Below are positions 18,710-21,295 of a DNA stretch of 21,295 bases, piece after piece. The stretch is from the NCBI GenBank assembly GCA_003427395.1, contig BFEA01000490.1, positions 127,814 to 149,108 on the forward strand, written 5' to 3'. The first letter of the stretch is position 1, and each line of letters begins with the position of its first letter. Under the pieces are notes generated by a model. The model ran no database searches, had not been told where the DNA came from, and worked only from the letters and a program-made list of their open reading frames with translations. This stretch comes from Chara braunii (taxonomy: Eukaryota; Streptophyta; Charophyceae; Charales; Characeae). The position numbers and the translations under genes are program-made.

Positions 18710-19218
18710 GGGTAGGGGCCTACCGGGCACCGCTTGCGGTAGCGCTAATGCGCTACTCCCTGCGGCTGTCACCTCGGTACCAATGCGTTCACTCTCAGTA
18801 ATTTCGAGGTTATCGATGATGCTGCTCAGCCCCGTAGTTAAGCTATGGAGGTTAGGGTTAGAAACACGACCTTGACCCTGAAGAGCAACGACATTTCAGG
18901 CCAAGTGGGTCCAATCCGAGAGCAGCCCGAGATGGCTCGCCTACGGTCCCTTCTTTTGGTTTGAACGTGGATGAATTAAGAATAATTAGTCATGAGACTC
19001 ATGACAAACGACGTAGTTGTGGCGGCGACGAACTATTTGACTACAGGGTAAAGAGGTGAAGGTAAAACCATTGGTCATTCTTCTTCCTCTTCCTCCCTTG
19101 TTGGTTGAATGAAGAATTGGTATTTAAGTTTTGACTATCCTATTAATAGAGGTTTCATAGAAGCTTAAACTATTGCTATTTGGGATATCTTCGAGCGGAA
19201 TTTTGTCGTGATTACCAT
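18710..19218. other. Unassigned leader-like region with GC-rich hairpins
   Basis: It starts with compact palindromes: GGTAGG/CCTACC (18711-18724) and GTAGCGC-TAAT-GCGCTAC (18739-18756). No long open frame is present. Its position just ahead of the family B ORF1 remnant suggests a 5' UTR, but this is inference. Confidence 0.4.
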
Positions 19219-20243
19219 GGCGGCTCAGGAGAAGCTCTACACGAGAGATAAAAAGAAACAACTCTATTCCTTGTTTAAAGCTTGCTACAGGGATGAAATT
19301 TTACCCTCCGGTGGCTAAGAGTGCACGCAATCACGATCCTCTTTCAAGAAAGGGCATCGATACTGTCGAACAATATGAAAAAGAGGTTAGTACGATTATA
19401 TGAGGATTCATGGTACGATGCAGGGACAATTTTGCACGATTTGAGCTGAATGAATGTTTTTCTAATCTTAACCTAACATGGCTAAGAGAGCACGCAATCA
19501 CGATCCTCTTTTAAGAAAGGGCATCAATACTGTAGAACGATATGAAAAAGAAGTTAGTACGATTATATGAGGATTCGTGGTACGATGCAGGGTTGATTGT
19601 TGACTCCGTCAAAAGAGGCAGATATCAAAACGATGGGAAAAAATTAGCCTCTTTTGTCTCGTCACAAACCACGGTAATCAAATGGTTAAAACATAAAAAG
19701 AGGGATTACATTGATCTTGGGAACAAACGTATAAACTTACCTTCCTACCTTGGATGACGTTGGCCGAAATGAAAGAATATAAGGAATCAGAGTCCAAATT
19801 CTTCTGGATAAGATGTCCTCGTATGCCCTTCCAGCTGCTGGCAATACTCCAGACAACGGTGGAAACAACTTTTGGGGCTGTTTTAAAAGTACATCCCTTC
19901 AAAGAATATGAGGATGAACCCGGACTTGGCACAGTACGGTTTGATCTCGAGCTCAACGCTCGAAAAAATGGTCAAATCCAGGTTGCTAGTCGGTATCCTG
20001 GGTCAAGGAGTATACCATTTTGAGGTCATTGTTGCGGCAACACCATGGTGTTCGGTGTGTCGTGTGAACTACCACACGGAAAAGGACGAATGTTGTCTAG
20101 CATTCGAGGATCCTGACCCGTTCACAACAGAGATGAAGCAAAAGGTGCACCCACCTGAACCTCTTTTTTCGGGCTTCGTTCCGCAGGGAGAGGACCCCCC
20201 CTCACAGGATTCAGGCGATTTACAAGGCGAAGACAAGCAATGA
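19219..20243 (+). pseudogene. Family B retroelement ORF1-like protein with zinc knuckle (frameshifted)
   Basis: It is read in pieces across frames: MAAQEKLYTRDKKKQ from 19219; MAKRARNHDPLLRKG at about 19478; EDSWYDAGLIVDSVKRG from about 19566; WIRCPRMPFQLLAILQTTVE at about 19805-19865; LGTVRFDLEL; and, after a shift near 19965, VGILGQGVYHFEV and CSVCRVNYHTEKDEC (C-X2-C-X4-H-X5-C). The order (a DUF4283-like body, then a knuckle, then an acidic Pro-rich tail) is that of a plant LINE ORF1, but the sequence differs from copy 1, so it is a separate family. A capsid-type gag is a less likely alternative. Confidence 0.6.
19312..19592. repeat. 167-bp tandem duplication within family B ORF1
   Basis: A 113-bp core at about 19313-19425 recurs at 19480-19592 with about seven differences. 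It duplicates the segment encoding ARNHDPL.RKGI.TVE.YEKEV, so the N-terminal part of the pseudogene is present twice. The 54 bp between the cores are only weakly similar to the other side. Confidence 0.88.
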
Positions 20244-20946
20244 ATCCAACGAACAATTGTGCCTTGAAAGGACAAGAACCTCACGCAGAGACAAGAGGAA
20301 GATAAAAAACCAGATCGCGGTCCTATCATGATTCAAGAGGTTTGAGCGGAATACGGAAAAGGGACGAAGGAAGTCTGAACGGTATCAACGACAAAGCCCC
20401 AAGTTCGGGGACTAACACGTCTCCAAGTCCATCAGAAGGCAAATCGACAGCGGATTCACAAAAATCAGGTTCCAAAACTTGATCAGAACTAAATCTGGCC
20501 ACAGGTTCAGGGAAAGAAGATGAGGAGAGTACAAGCACCAAAAGGAACGCGGAAAACGGGGAATGGGAAGTGGGGGGGAACAGGTCGGCTATGGAGGAAG
20601 CGGGACAAAATGTGTTAGTGATGGCAGTAAAAGTTGTCATCAGCAAAGACGAAGGAATGAGGAGTGAGCACTGAGCACTCCCCGTTCAAAAGATCAAGGA
20701 CTCGGTCTCCTGATCGAGAGGATGCAAAAATCAGAAGTGAACGAAGTAGTGATGCCTCTGGTCATCAATCAAGCCAGGGGGCCCTGATAAACAGAGACTA
20801 AGGGAACAGGAAGGTTGCCCACCATATCTCATTGAAAGAGATCGATCCACATCACGGTACCACTTTGGGGCGGGGGGATAAGGACGTCCCTAAGGTTTTG
20901 GTCCTCCTACTGTGCGCTAAATCAGATAAGGGTATGGTTGTCTAAG

Positions 20947-20950
<4 letters not shown>
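20244..20950 (+). pseudogene. Decayed hydrophilic tail of family B ORF
   Basis: It has A/G-rich coding-like character with many stops and no long frame. Short readable patches include SLKEIDPHHGTTLGRGDKD and KVLVLLLCAKSDKGMVV near 20830-20945. It is probably the low-complexity C-terminal part of the same ORF. No function was recognised. Confidence 0.35.
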
Positions 20951-20991
<41 letters not shown>

Positions 20992-21111
20992 CCGCCTGCA
21001 GTGCTAGTGATGTTGATAAGAGCATGCATCACTAGCATCCGGGGGGGCTCCATCTATTGATGGGGAGCGTCACCTGCTAGAAAGCGGGTCCAGCGTCCCT
21101 TATACAGAATT
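20951..21111 (-). mobile_element. LINE copy 3: short antisense 3'-end fragment
   Basis: The 32-T tract at 20951-20982 is the reverse complement of a poly(A) tail. Next to it, 20983-21111 matches the 3' UTR ends of copies 1 and 2 in reverse, including both hairpins (hairpin 2 at 21001-21038 has 11 of 12 pairs). Similarity stops near 21111, so only about 130 bp of LINE sequence was integrated. It could be a heavily 5'-truncated LINE or the tail of a SINE that borrows this 3' end. Confidence 0.85.
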
Positions 21112-21295
21112 AAAGAATTGAAAAAGACTTGAGAAGGGTGTTTGCAAGCATTGATTACCCTGGATCCCATGGGATTGACTGAGCAGGACTTTTTCTGAAG
21201 TGTCTTGGCCTCACAAGCGAATAATGGTCTTTTCGAAATGACCACTACAAACGCGAATGTGCCTCTCACAAGGAATGCGATCCTGACGAAGGTGT
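21112..21295 (+). pseudogene. Coding-like remnant resuming after LINE copy 3
   Basis: In the frame starting at 21115, the sequence reads ALITLDPMGLTEQDFF, a TGA at 21196, then SVLASQANNGLFEM...NAILTKV, open to the window end. This is protein-like and probably continues the interrupted family B element. An earlier TGA lies at 21130. No family was recognised. Confidence 0.35.

Noticed and set aside
18849-18862. GGTTAGGGTTAG, telomere-like repeat
   Set aside because: Only about two units; too short to indicate a telomeric or interstitial telomere array.
1-21295. CRISPR array, bacterial operon or phage system
   Set aside because: There are no spaced identical repeats of CRISPR type, no operon-like gene order and no bacterial-style gene starts. 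Poly(A)-tailed LINEs and TA-flanked MITE-like elements point to a eukaryotic nucleus.

Overview
This looks like a gene-poor, transposon-dense stretch of nuclear DNA from a eukaryote, most likely a streptophyte (plant or charophyte-grade alga). The main elements are non-LTR retrotransposons (LINEs) of the plant L1 style: an ORF1 with a DUF4283-like part and a zinc knuckle, then an APE-type endonuclease (EN), a reverse transcriptase (RT) and a C-terminal zf-RVT-like domain. No intact cellular gene, tRNA, rRNA or CRISPR array is visible. Every coding region is broken, so most are annotated as pseudogenes. The species cannot be named from the sequence.

Layout. 1-2680: non-coding, diverged tandem repeats punctuated by long poly-T tracts. 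2964-3059: a 55-bp tandem duplication carrying CCAAT boxes. 3060-3352: a 293-bp foldback (near-perfect palindrome) element inserted in the second repeat unit. About 3390-11829: LINE copy 1, with ORF1, a small extra ORF, a long ORF2 (unknown N-terminal region, poly-Lys tract, EN, RT, zf-RVT, conserved C-terminal tail), a 3' UTR and a 29-A tail. 11830-13048: unassigned DNA with one weak open frame. 13071-13835: a 765-bp non-autonomous terminal-inverted-repeat element sitting inside a (TA)n microsatellite. About 14150-18709: LINE copy 2, the same family but 5'-truncated inside EN. 18710-20950 and 21112-21295: remains of a different ORF1-bearing retroelement ('family B'). It is interrupted at 20951-21111 by a short antisense 3' fragment (copy 3) of the first LINE family.

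How the parts relate. Comparing copies 1 and 2 shows which stops are lesions. Ten in-frame stops replace Trp codons, all by G-to-A changes on the coding strand. It also shows that the true ORF2 C-terminus lies about 75 codons beyond the first stop in copy 1. The three 3' ends share a two-hairpin signature with compensatory base-pair changes. This is the expected appearance of a 3' UTR structure recognised by the element's own RT. The most novel items are the uncharacterised region fused in frame upstream of EN, the small ORF between ORF1 and ORF2, the covarying 3' hairpin, and the two MITE-like elements whose insertion sites can be read directly from the sequence.
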